A stretch of DNA of 37,183 nucleotides from Oscillospiraceae bacterium (GTDB taxonomy: Bacteria > Bacillota > Clostridia > Oscillospirales > Oscillospiraceae): NCBI GenBank assembly GCA_017502285.1, contig JAFVVH010000017.1, forward strand, positions 1 to 37,183. Reading direction: 5' to 3'. The position numbers were made by a program, and so were the translations under genes. Shown here one piece after another: positions 25,955 to 35,454 of this stretch. The notes under the pieces are model-generated. The model saw only the letters and a program-made list of their open reading frames with translations, searched no databases and had not been told where the DNA came from. The stretch's first letter is position 1. Each line of letters starts with the position of its first letter.

Positions 25955-26923
25955 ATGGCACTGGTTACTACCAAGGAAATGTTCGCAAAGGCCTATGACG
26001 GCGGCTACGCCATCGGCGCCTTTAACGTGAACAACATGGAGATCGTTCAGGGCATCACTGAGGCTGCACGAGAGGTCAATGCCCCCCTGATCCTGCAGGT
26101 GTCCAAGGGCGCCCGCGCCTATGCCAATCCCACCTACCTGACCAAGCTGGTTGAGGCTGCTGTTTTGGAGTGCCCCAACATTCCCATCGCCCTGCATCTG
26201 GACCACGGCGACAGCTTTGAGACCTGCAAGTCCTGCATCGACGGCGGCTTTACCTCCGTTATGATCGACGCTTCCTCCAAGCCCTTTGCAGAGAACATCG
26301 AGATCACCAAGAAGGTGGTCGAGTACGCTCACGACCACGGCGTGGTGGTCGAGGCTGAGCTGGGCTCTCTGGCCGGCGTGGAGGATGAGGTCAGCGTATC
26401 TGCCGAGGATTCTTCCTATACCCGTCCTGAGGAGGTTGAGGAGTTCGTGGCCAAGACCGGCTGTGACTCTCTGGCCATCGCCATCGGCACCAGCCACGGC
26501 GCCTACAAGTTCAAGCCCGAGCAGTGCACCCGCAATGAGAAGGGCATTCTGGTTCCTCCTCCTCTGCGCTTTGACATTCTGGAGGAAGTTTCCAAGCGTC
26601 TGCCTGGCTTCCCCATCGTGCTGCACGGCTCCTCTTCCGTGCCTCAGAACTACGTGAAGATGATCAACGACAACGGCGGCAACATGCCCGACGCCGTGGG
26701 CGTGCCCGAGGAGCAGCTGCGTCAGGCTGCCAAGCTGGCCGTGTGTAAGATCAACATCGACTCTGACCTGCGTCTGGCCATGACCGGCACCGTGCGTCAG
26801 TTCTTCGCGGAGCACCCCGACAAGTTCGACCCCCGCGAGTACCTGAAGCCCGCCCGCGCCAACATCAAGGAGCTGGTCAAGGACAAGCTCATCAATGTTC
26901 TTGGCTGCGACGGCAAGGCCTGA
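25955..26923 (+). CDS. fba: Class II fructose-bisphosphate aldolase
   Basis: This zinc enzyme splits fructose 1,6-bisphosphate into two triose phosphates in glycolysis. The 322-residue protein has HLDHGDSFE with catalytic D83 and zinc ligand H84, the later zinc histidines (GTSHGAYKF and VLHGSSSVP), and the phosphate-binding INIDSDLR region. The ATG at 25955 follows AAAGGAG; an upstream in-frame ATG at 25910 overlaps the promoter. Codon use is strongly biased to a few C- or G-ending codons, as expected for a highly expressed gene. It stands alone with its own promoter and terminator. Confidence 0.96.
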   Translation: MALVTTKEMFAKAYDGGYAIGAFNVNNMEIVQGITEAAREVNAPLILQVSKGARAYANPTYLTKLVEAAVLECPNIPIALHLDHGDSFETCKSCIDGGFTSVMIDASSKPFAENIEITKKVVEYAHDHGVVVEAELGSLAGVEDEVSVSAEDSSYTRPEEVEEFVAKTGCDSLAIAIGTSHGAYKFKPEQCTRNEKGILVPPPLRFDILEEVSKRLPGFPIVLHGSSSVPQNYVKMINDNGGNMPDAVGVPEEQLRQAAKLAVCKINIDSDLRLAMTGTVRQFFAEHPDKFDPREYLKPARANIKELVKDKLINVLGCDGKA

Positions 26924-26942
26924 TCCGATCTCTGAACACAAG

Positions 26943-26975
26943 AAAATCCGCACCCCGGATAGGGTGCGGATTTTT
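26943..26975 (+). terminator. Terminator after the aldolase gene
   Basis: A perfect 12-bp stem (AAAATCCGCACC arm) with an 8-nt loop and TTTTT lies 20 nt after the stop codon. Confidence 0.87.
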
Positions 26976-27035
26976 CCTTTCTGTGGAGCAGGGGAAAGGG
27001 GGAGGGCATAGGATAGGGGAGAGAGGAGGGAGGTC

Positions 27036-27542
27036 ATGCCCCGAATCATCCCCTATGACCGACGGGCTGCCATCCGATATGCCCACCGATGGGCCTTTGG
27101 GCGCAACCCGCGCTACTACGACTATGAAAATATCGGCGGCGATTGCACCAACTTTGCGTCCCAGTGTTTGTATGCAGGGACCGGAGTGATGAATTTTACA
27201 CCGGATTTCGGCTGGTACTACGTGGATGCCAACAACAAATCGCCATCTTGGACGGGTGTGGAATATTTCTATGACTTTATGGTACGAAAACAAACCACAC
27301 CCGGGCCGTTCGGAGTACAGGCCAACATGAGCATGCTGCTGCCCGGTGATTTTGTTCAGCTGAAGCTGACCAGCGACCGCTTTTCCCATACGCCCATTAT
27401 CGTGGACATCGCCGGGCCGCCGACAGTAGATAACATCCTGATCGCCGCCCATTCCTTTGACTCCGATTACCGGCCTCTGAGCACTTACGACTTTCAGGAA
27501 CTTCGCTTTATTCACATTGTGGCAGCCTATGGAGCCAATTGA
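27036..27542 (+). CDS. Amidase-domain protein (putative amidase, NlpC/P60-like)
   Basis: This 168-residue protein consists almost entirely of the putative amidase domain seen in Clostridia and Bacilli. The likely nucleophile is the cysteine in GGDCTNFASQCL (about residue 37), and the likely base is the histidine in HSFDSDYRPL (about residue 148). The opening YDRRAAIRYAHRWAFGRNP is typical of the family. Related domains cut peptides in the cell wall, but this protein has no signal peptide or membrane segment, so it acts in the cytoplasm, in the spore compartment or after lysis. The substrate is unknown. It follows GAGGGAGG, and a hairpin begins 3 nt after the stop. Confidence 0.85.
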   Translation: MPRIIPYDRRAAIRYAHRWAFGRNPRYYDYENIGGDCTNFASQCLYAGTGVMNFTPDFGWYYVDANNKSPSWTGVEYFYDFMVRKQTTPGPFGVQANMSMLLPGDFVQLKLTSDRFSHTPIIVDIAGPPTVDNILIAAHSFDSDYRPLSTYDFQELRFIHIVAAYGAN

Positions 27543-27545
27543 AAG

Positions 27546-27765
27546 ACCCGGCATCCAAAATGGAAGCCGGGTTGAGGCTGTCAAAAAACACGGAACATGC
27601 TCATCAACAGGAGGGAAGATAGTGTGAAAGAAACCCAGGAGGGGTGTCTTTCGCGTTCAATCAATCCAAATTTTGAACTTTTTTAAAGGTTCAAAATTTG
27701 CAACAGCTTGTCGAAAAGACTTTTTCGACAAGCTGGACCCGGCATCCATTTTGGATGCCGGGTCC
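27546..27765 (-). repeat. Dispersed structured repeat, copy 2 (hairpin stack)
   Basis: This is the same architecture as the sipL-spoIVA element, in inverted orientation. Read on the - strand from the recombinase stop, the parts are as follows. Outer hairpin is at 27735-27765 (perfect 14-bp stem). The CAGCTTG hairpin is at 27704-27735 (perfect 14-bp stem, 4-nt loop). The CAAATTTTG hairpin is at 27667-27700. The 44-bp identical core is at 27614-27657. A second outer hairpin is at 27546-27572 (12-bp stem, one mismatch) and ends beside the amidase gene. The two outer hairpins resemble each other (both ACCCGGC..GCCGGGT) but not those of copy 1. The CAGCTTG stem differs from copy 1 at paired positions in a way that keeps pairing (GGCA/TGCC against GTCG/CGAC). 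Confidence 0.85.
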
Positions 27766-27768
27766 ACT

Positions 27769-28803
27769 TTATTCGTCCTTACTTTCAATTATTTCAGTTG
27801 TTTTGCTTGGCTTTTTGACTCTTCCCAGAGGATTTGCCCGGGCTGCGGTACGTAGATCCTCGTTGTCGACATGGGTATAAATTTGAGTGGTATTCAGATG
27901 ATCGTGGCCCAAAACCTCTTGTAAGGTACGCACATCCACGCCGTTCTGGAGCATCAGGGTAGCAGCGGTGTGCCGCAGCTTGTGGGAGGAGTATTGAGTG
28001 GAGTCCAGTCCGGCAGCGCTCAGGTGTTTTTTTACCAGTTTGTGTACCGCGGCGGTGGTAATGCGCTTGTGGTTCTGTCGGGTGACAAACAGGGCGTTTT
28101 TGTCAATAAGGCCCATGCCGGAGCGCTCCGTAAGCCAGTCATCCAGCGCCTGCCGGCAGGCTTCGTTGAGGAAGATGACCCGTTCCTTGTTGCCTTTGCC
28201 CAGCACCCGCAGCTGTTCACCGCGAATATCAGTCACATTCAGGCCCACAAGCTCGGAAATACGCAAACCGCAGTTTAAAAATAGGGACAAAATACAATAA
28301 TCCCGGGTCTGATTTTTGCCATCTACACTTGTTAATAAATTAACAGACTCGTCCAGATTTAAATAGCGGGGCAGAGACTTCTTTAACCGGGGAGAATCCA
28401 GATCCTGCATGGGATTTTCGCTCAAGACCTTAGCCTTATTGGTCAGGTACTTATAAAAAGAGCGGATAGAGGCGACCTTGCGGGCACGAGCGGCTGCAGA
28501 CAAGCCGACACCGGCATCGGCGCTGTTGTGGCGCTTGGGACGCTCACGGCCCAGATAATTCATGTAGGAATACACGTCACTGAGCGTAATGGAGCGCACA
28601 AGCTCCAGATCCACGTCCAGTATAGAGATTTCGTCAAAGGGTGTGTTTGCAGGCGTTTTGCCTTTAAGCAGCTTAATGTAGCGAAAGAAGCTGCGCAGGT
28701 CAAGGAAATATTCGTCAACGGTTTTGCGGGAATGACTTTGGATGGTTTCATGATAAGTCAGAAACTCCCGCAGGATATGCGGCGCATCTGTAATAAAGTT
28801 CAT
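27769..28803 (-). CDS. Xer-type tyrosine recombinase
   Basis: This 344-residue site-specific recombinase has an N-terminal SAM-like DNA-binding domain (residues about 8-120) and a catalytic domain with the full set: R181 (CGLRISELVGL), lysine in GKGNKERVI (about 203-206), H274 and R277 (HKLRHTA), H300 (LGHDHL) and nucleophile Y309 (IYTHV). Length and motifs match XerC/XerD, so dimer resolution is one possible role; a second Xer partner is not in the window. The ATG at 28803 gives the usual N terminus (MNFITDAPHILREFLTYHE) but has no strong ribosome site; an in-frame GTG at 28860 is an alternative. No prophage or integron genes are adjacent. The stop lies 3 nt from a repeated hairpin element. 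Confidence 0.92.
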   Translation of the reverse strand: MNFITDAPHILREFLTYHETIQSHSRKTVDEYFLDLRSFFRYIKLLKGKTPANTPFDEISILDVDLELVRSITLSDVYSYMNYLGRERPKRHNSADAGVGLSAAARARKVASIRSFYKYLTNKAKVLSENPMQDLDSPRLKKSLPRYLNLDESVNLLTSVDGKNQTRDYCILSLFLNCGLRISELVGLNVTDIRGEQLRVLGKGNKERVIFLNEACRQALDDWLTERSGMGLIDKNALFVTRQNHKRITTAAVHKLVKKHLSAAGLDSTQYSSHKLRHTAATLMLQNGVDVRTLQEVLGHDHLNTTQIYTHVDNEDLRTAARANPLGRVKKPSKTTEIIESKDE

Positions 28804-29136
28804 ATAGATGAAACAGTCCCGTAAATCGCAGCAAGCAGCTCCAAAGGCCCTGAACACCACTTTTCCACGTTTCCCACCCCTCTGTGGTCAACAAAATCTT
28901 TATTTTGTTGACCTAATGGTGTAGATTAAACCAGGCCCTCCCCGGGCCAAGCCTATAAAAGGAATTTGATGCGGCGGCTTGTCCGATTTTGTTTGCGGTC
29001 TGTTTGCGCCCTCCCTTCTATTTATTTATGATGGTATCAAAAACAGCATACGCGCGCAGCTGAACCATGTCAACAGCATAATCCGCTGCCCTTTGGCGCA
29101 TAACTAAAGCTCAGACAATTTTACAGGAGGTTTTCC
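28804..29136. other. 333-nt gap between recombinase and small cysteine-rich gene
   Basis: This divergent intergenic region should hold the promoters of both neighbours. The only clear structure is a perfect inverted repeat at 28886-28913. AGGAGG at 29124-29129 serves the small gene. I see no convincing sigma-A -35/-10 pair on either strand, no further open frame with a ribosome site and no RNA gene. Confidence 0.6.
28886..28913. repeat. Perfect palindrome upstream of the recombinase gene
   Basis: Two 12-bp arms (GGTCAACAAAAT and its complement) flank a 4-nt centre. It lies 83 nt upstream of the recombinase ATG, or 26 nt from the alternative GTG, on the transcribed side. It could be an operator, a 5'-leader hairpin or a recombinase-binding site. 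The centre is shorter than the 6 nt of dif sites. Confidence 0.6.
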
Positions 29137-29331
29137 ATGAGCCTGATTGCATGTACCGAACCCTGCGTTTATCAGCAGGATGGCTGCTGTCACCTGTCCC
29201 GGGCGGCCTCCTGTGCATCCCCTGGCAGTGTGGTTAGCTGCGTGAACTTTGTAGCCCGGTCACAGCACGGCGCTGAGTGCCTGACGGATGTTGTCCACCC
29301 GGATCAGCTCCAGCCCCTCCGGGACCACTAA
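29137..29331 (+). CDS. Small cysteine-rich protein (DUF1540-like pattern)
   Basis: This 64-residue protein has an excellent ribosome site (AGGAGG, 7 nt before ATG). Its cysteine pattern (C6, C10, C17-C18, C26, C35 in CTEPCVYQQDGCC and SCVNF) resembles small zinc-binding DUF1540 proteins. Similar small clostridial proteins are sometimes mislabelled hydroxymyristoyl-ACP dehydratase, and no such enzyme motif is present. The last 24 codons overlap the 3' end of radA on the other strand by 72 bp, so that tail is probably not conserved. Function is unknown; metal binding is inference. Confidence 0.68.
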   Translation: MSLIACTEPCVYQQDGCCHLSRAASCASPGSVVSCVNFVARSQHGAECLTDVVHPDQLQPLRDH

Positions 29332-30621
29332 TTTTCCGCTGCTGCGGCTGGGTACGATGCACTTTGTAAAGCCCAAACGGCGCACCTCGCTCAGCCGCTG
29401 GCCAAGCGAGCTGACCGAGCGCAATTCTCCGGTGAGACCTACTTCCCCGATGGCCACAAGGTCACTGGGTACGCTCTTATCCCGGAAGCTGGACGCAAGG
29501 GCGATCATCATGGCCAGATCTGCCGCAGGCTCGTCCAGCGTCAGGCCGCCAATGACGTTGATATAGGCATCGCAGTTGCTCACCAGCAGGCCCCCCCGCT
29601 TCTCCAGCACCGCAAGCACCAGCATGGCCCGGTTATAGTCAAATCCGTTGCTGGTGCGTCTGGGTGTTCCAAAACTGCTGGGTACCACAAGTGCCTGCAC
29701 CTCTGCTAATACGGGCCGTATCCCTTCCATGGTACAGGTAACGCAGGTGCCCGGTGCGTCCAGCGGCCGTCCGGCCAGCAGCGCTTCCGATGGATTTGGA
29801 ACTTCTGCAAGTCCAAAGTCCTGCATTTCAAAGACTCCGATCTCATTTGTAGCACCGAAACGGTTTTTTGCCGCGCGCAGGATGCGGTGGGACATGTTCT
29901 GCTCACCTTCAAAGTAAAGCACGCAATCCACCATGTGTTCCAGTACCTTGGGACCGGCGATGGAGCCTTCCTTGTTGATGTGGCCGATGACAAAAACGGT
30001 GAGCCCCTCCCCTTTTGCCAGCTGCATCAGGGTCATGGTACACTCTTTCACCTGTCCCACGCTGCCGGGGGCGGTGGTCAGATCGCCGTTGTAAAGGGTC
30101 TGGATGGAGTCTACGATCAGCACATCTGGCTTGAGTTGATGGACGGCCTCCACCACGTTTACCAGATTGGTTTCCGCCAGCAGATAGAGGTTATCGCCAT
30201 TTACATTCAATCGCTCAGCACGCAGTTTGATCTGGCGCTCAGACTCCTCGCCGGATACATACAGCACCTTAGAAAAGCGGCTGAGCTGGCCGCAGATCTG
30301 CAGCATCAGGGTGGATTTGCCGATACCCGGCGCGCCGCCCAGCAGCACCAGCGAGCCCTTCACCGCGCCGCCGCCCAGCACCCGGTCAAGCTCGTTCATT
30401 CCGGTATGAAAACGCAGCTCATCGCCACCCTCCACCTCGTCAATGCGTTTGGGAAGTGACTGTGGCACAAGGGATACGGCGCTTTTTCCGGTTGATTTCT
30501 TCGTGGCTTGTGCAGGCTGCTCCACCACGGTATTCCATGCGCCACAGGCAGAGCATCTCCCCTGCCATTTCGGGCTTTCGTTGCCGCATTCGGTGCAGTA
30601 AAAAAGCGTTTTTGCCTTCAT
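29260..30621 (-). CDS. radA: DNA repair protein RadA
   Basis: RadA is a RecA-like ATPase that extends branches during recombination repair. The 453-residue protein has a zinc finger (C9, C12, C23, C26), Walker A GGAPGIGKST (residues 95-104), the family-specific KNRFGATNEIG motif, and a Lon-like C-terminal domain. The ATG at 30621 follows AGGAG by 7 nt and gives the standard start MKAKTLFYCTECG; a longer frame reaches into cwlD and is rejected. It lies 13 nt after cwlD, so the two are probably co-transcribed. The 3' end overlaps the small cysteine-rich gene antisense. Confidence 0.96.
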   Translation of the reverse strand: MKAKTLFYCTECGNESPKWQGRCSACGAWNTVVEQPAQATKKSTGKSAVSLVPQSLPKRIDEVEGGDELRFHTGMNELDRVLGGGAVKGSLVLLGGAPGIGKSTLMLQICGQLSRFSKVLYVSGEESERQIKLRAERLNVNGDNLYLLAETNLVNVVEAVHQLKPDVLIVDSIQTLYNGDLTTAPGSVGQVKECTMTLMQLAKGEGLTVFVIGHINKEGSIAGPKVLEHMVDCVLYFEGEQNMSHRILRAAKNRFGATNEIGVFEMQDFGLAEVPNPSEALLAGRPLDAPGTCVTCTMEGIRPVLAEVQALVVPSSFGTPRRTSNGFDYNRAMLVLAVLEKRGGLLVSNCDAYINVIGGLTLDEPAADLAMMIALASSFRDKSVPSDLVAIGEVGLTGELRSVSSLGQRLSEVRRLGFTKCIVPSRSSGKLVVPEGLELIRVDNIRQALSAVL

Positions 30622-30634
30622 AAGCTCGCTCCTC

Positions 30635-31327
30635 TTATGTGATCCACTGTAAATAGCCGCCCGCCAGCGCGGCGGCAACTTTGGTCTGGTATGTACTGCT
30701 TTGCAAAAGCCGATCCTCCTGCGGATTGGTGAGAAAGCCGCACTCCACCAGCACCCCCGGACAGGATATGTGGTTCATCAGAAAAATGGTGTCCGGGATC
30801 TGCTTTTCCAGCCGGCTGTTGTTGGCATCCAGTGTCAGGCGCAGGCTTTCCTGCATGGTTTGGGCCAACTCCCGGGAGCCGTCTGTGGGCGCGAAAAAGG
30901 CCTGTGCGCCGCTGTACCGTCCGTTGGGATAGCTGTTCTGGTGGATGCTGAGCAGGATGGCGTTTTCCTGTGCGTTCACCCTGTCGGCCCGATTGTGCAG
31001 GTCGGAATTCTTTTTCTGGCGCAGGGTCTGTGCCTCTTTGTTGTGCAGGGAAATATCTTCCTCGCGTAGGGGCAGCGTAGGCACACCGTACAGCCCCAAT
31101 ATGCCGTCCAGACGCAGGGCCACAGCAAGATTGATGTGACTTTCCAGTGCCCCGGTCAGAGAGATGGCGCCGCCGTCCTCCCCGCCGTGACCAGCATCGA
31201 TGACCAGCGTGGGCACGCCGGGCCGGGTGGGACAAAAGGTCTGTTGATCCGGTTGAACATCAAAAACATGCCCAACCAGCAGAAAAAAGGATAAAATCAC
31301 AGAGAATATGCTTTTACCTTGAGACAT
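30635..31327 (-). CDS. cwlD: N-acetylmuramoyl-L-alanine amidase CwlD
   Basis: CwlD strips peptides from muramic acid during cortex synthesis so that muramic-delta-lactam can form, which is needed for germination. The 230-residue protein has an N-terminal signal or anchor helix (residues about 7-22), then an Amidase_3 domain with zinc ligands H47 (DAGHGGEDGG), E62 and H129 (SIHQNS) and the catalytic glutamate E195 (VLVECGFLTN). Single-domain size with an N-terminal anchor fits CwlD better than vegetative amidases, and the spore genes nearby agree. It precedes radA. GGAGGGG lies 6 nt before the ATG. Confidence 0.88.
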   Translation of the reverse strand: MSQGKSIFSVILSFFLLVGHVFDVQPDQQTFCPTRPGVPTLVIDAGHGGEDGGAISLTGALESHINLAVALRLDGILGLYGVPTLPLREEDISLHNKEAQTLRQKKNSDLHNRADRVNAQENAILLSIHQNSYPNGRYSGAQAFFAPTDGSRELAQTMQESLRLTLDANNSRLEKQIPDTIFLMNHISCPGVLVECGFLTNPQEDRLLQSSTYQTKVAAALAGGYLQWIT

Positions 31328-31375
31328 GGTAGCCCCTCCCCTCTCCTGCTTATCCTATGAGGGGCGGAAATTTTA

Positions 31376-31382
31376 TAGAATG
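31376..31382 (-). promoter_or_regulatory. Possible sigma-G-like -10 box for cwlD
   Basis: On the - strand CATTCTA matches the sigma-G -10 consensus (CATWMTA) and lies about 50 nt before the cwlD start. The only -35-like sequence (GTAAA) is 16 nt away and one base off, so the call is tentative. Confidence 0.3.
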
Positions 31383-31508
31383 AGATTAACATACTTATTT
31401 TACCATAATTCGGACTTTTGGGAAAGAGGTCAGGATTATTTTCCTTTGGACAGGCACGGATCCGGTTAGCGTTTCTTCACTTGCCTTTTGCCGGGAACAT
31501 AGACTGAC

Positions 31509-31530
31509 TTGGGGAGCAGACTCTCCCCAA
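31509..31530 (+). other. Hairpin in the cotJ leader
   Basis: TTGGGGAG and CTCCCCAA form an 8-bp stem with a 6-nt loop, 10 nt before the cotJAB ribosome site. It could stabilise the mRNA or, with the T-rich bases after it, act as a weak terminator. A CATAGACT stretch at 31499 resembles a sporulation -10 box but lacks a clear -35. Confidence 0.45.
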
Positions 31531-31554
31531 TTAATTCCTTAGGAGGAAATGAAT

Positions 31555-32004
31555 ATGGAAAACGGCAACGCCGCCAAGTGTCCCGACCGCTGCGGCACCC
31601 TGCCTTCCTGTGCCCCACTGGCTACCGGTTACGTCCCCTTCCAGCAGGAGGGCAGCCGGCGCTATGACCAGCGCGAGGCGCTGAGCAACGGTACACTGTT
31701 TCCAGGCCTGAATTTGCCTTTTCACCTGATGGTGCAAGGCAGCAGCTTACCCAGCGGAAGCATGAGCGATCTGCAGGCACTGTGCTTCGTGCTGCAGGAG
31801 CTGGCTTTGTATCTGGACACCCATCCCGATGACGCAGAGGCCTTTGCATTGTTCAAACAGCTTACTGCCATGGAAAAGACCGCACGCGAGGCATGGGAAA
31901 AGGCCAATGGTCCAATCAAGCGCAGTGCCGCGGCGCAGGGCGAGCGCTGGGACTGGCTAAAGGATCCCTGGCCCTGGAACTATGAGCACAACGAGGTGAA
32001 GTGA
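31555..32004 (+). CDS. Fused spore coat protein CotJA-CotJB
   Basis: One 149-residue frame holds two proteins that are separate in Bacillus. Residues about 1-65 are CotJA-like (YVPFQQEG, ALSNGTLFPGLNLPF). Residues about 70-149 are CotJB-like (LQALCFVLQELALYLDTHPD, DWLKDPWPWNYE). No stop or shift separates them, and the linker is short (GSSLPSGSMSD). An internal ATG at the join could allow separate CotJB synthesis, but only a weak GGAAG precedes it. The ATG at 31555 is 8 nt from AGGAGG and is preferred to 31549. In Bacillus the CotJ proteins form an inner coat component with CotJC, whose gene follows 4 nt later. Confidence 0.88.
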   Translation: MENGNAAKCPDRCGTLPSCAPLATGYVPFQQEGSRRYDQREALSNGTLFPGLNLPFHLMVQGSSLPSGSMSDLQALCFVLQELALYLDTHPDDAEAFALFKQLTAMEKTAREAWEKANGPIKRSAAAQGERWDWLKDPWPWNYEHNEVK

Positions 32005-32008
32005 AGTT

Positions 32009-32626
32009 ATGTTTGTCTATGAAAAGAAGCTGCAGTTTCCGGTGAAGATCGCCACACCCAACCCCAAGTTGGCCGCCTTTATCATCAGCCAGTACGGCGG
32101 CCCGGACGGTGAGCTGGGCGCATCTATGCGGTATCTTTCCCAGCGCTATGCCATGCCCTATGCCGAGGCCAAGGGCCTGCTCACGGACATTGGCACCGAG
32201 GAGCTGTCCCATCTGGAGATGGTGGCTGCCATTGTTCATCAGTTGACCCGCAATCTGACTGATGAGCAGGTCAAGGCTAATCCCAACTTCGCCGCCTATT
32301 TCGTGGATCACACCGCCGGTGTGTATCCCACCGCCGCCTCCGGCTTTCCCTGGACCGCTGCCTCCATCCAGTCCACCGGTGACGTGATCGCTGACCTGAC
32401 GGAGGATCTGGCTGCTGAGCAGAAGGCACGCAAGACCTATGACAATATCCTGCGCCTGTCCGACGACCCGGACGTGAACAATGTCATCCGCTTCCTGCGC
32501 GAGCGTGAAGTGGTGCATTACCAGCGCTTTGGCGAGTGCTTGCGCAAGGTGCAGGAAAAGATGGATCAGAAGAACGTCTATCTCTATAACCCCGCCTTTG
32601 ATAAGGCGCGGCCTGCAAAGGACTGA
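32009..32626 (+). CDS. cotJC: Spore coat protein CotJC, manganese-catalase family
   Basis: This 205-residue four-helix protein belongs to the manganese catalase family. It starts MFVYEKKLQFPVKI, as CotJC does, and carries glutamate and histidine metal ligands in helices (GTEELSHLEMVAAIVHQ; EREVVHYQRFGE). It would protect the spore against peroxide or serve as a structural coat protein. It begins 4 nt after cotJAB with a GAGGTGA site, so they form one operon, and it is followed by a strong hairpin. Confidence 0.93.
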   Translation: MFVYEKKLQFPVKIATPNPKLAAFIISQYGGPDGELGASMRYLSQRYAMPYAEAKGLLTDIGTEELSHLEMVAAIVHQLTRNLTDEQVKANPNFAAYFVDHTAGVYPTAASGFPWTAASIQSTGDVIADLTEDLAAEQKARKTYDNILRLSDDPDVNNVIRFLREREVVHYQRFGECLRKVQEKMDQKNVYLYNPAFDKARPAKD

Positions 32627-32646
32627 CCTTCTCCTCTCTCTGGCAA

Positions 32647-32683
32647 AAAACAGCAGGTATCCAATTTGGATACCTGCTGTTTT
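32647..32683. terminator. Bidirectional terminator between cotJC and ligA
   Basis: A perfect 17-bp stem (AAAACAGCAGGTATCCA arm) with a 3-nt loop has A and T runs on both ends. It lies 21 nt after cotJC and about 50 nt after the convergent ligA stop. Confidence 0.87.
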
Positions 32684-32733
32684 ACATTGTAACATAGCCT
32701 GAAGTCCAACTATCCTTTCTATCATGTGCGATT

Positions 32734-35407
<2,674 letters not shown>

Positions 35408-35454
35408 GCCCCACACCTCCTATTGGGAAGATATGCGCGGCACGGCTCGGCCTA

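Noticed and set aside
27615-27671. A GTG-started micro-frame in the repeat core (about 10-13 codons), preceded by AGGAGGG in both copies.
   Set aside because: The GTG directly abuts the putative ribosome site with no spacing, lengths differ between copies and the same bases form a hairpin. Two copies are too few to show codon-level selection.
27546-28913. An integrated mobile element delimited by the recombinase, the repeat and the palindrome.
   Set aside because: No cargo, no tRNA target and no direct repeats at the ends; the recombinase looks like a chromosomal Xer-type protein among housekeeping genes.
28886-28913. Calling the palindrome a chromosomal dif site.
   Set aside because: The centre is 4 nt rather than 6 and the arms do not resemble known dif arms; it is also perfectly symmetrical, unlike dif.
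32686-32697. A 12-bp match (ATTGTAACATAG) to part of the Crp-type operator at 20082.
   Set aside because: It holds only one half-site, without the TTACA partner at the right spacing, and lies between two convergent 3' ends.
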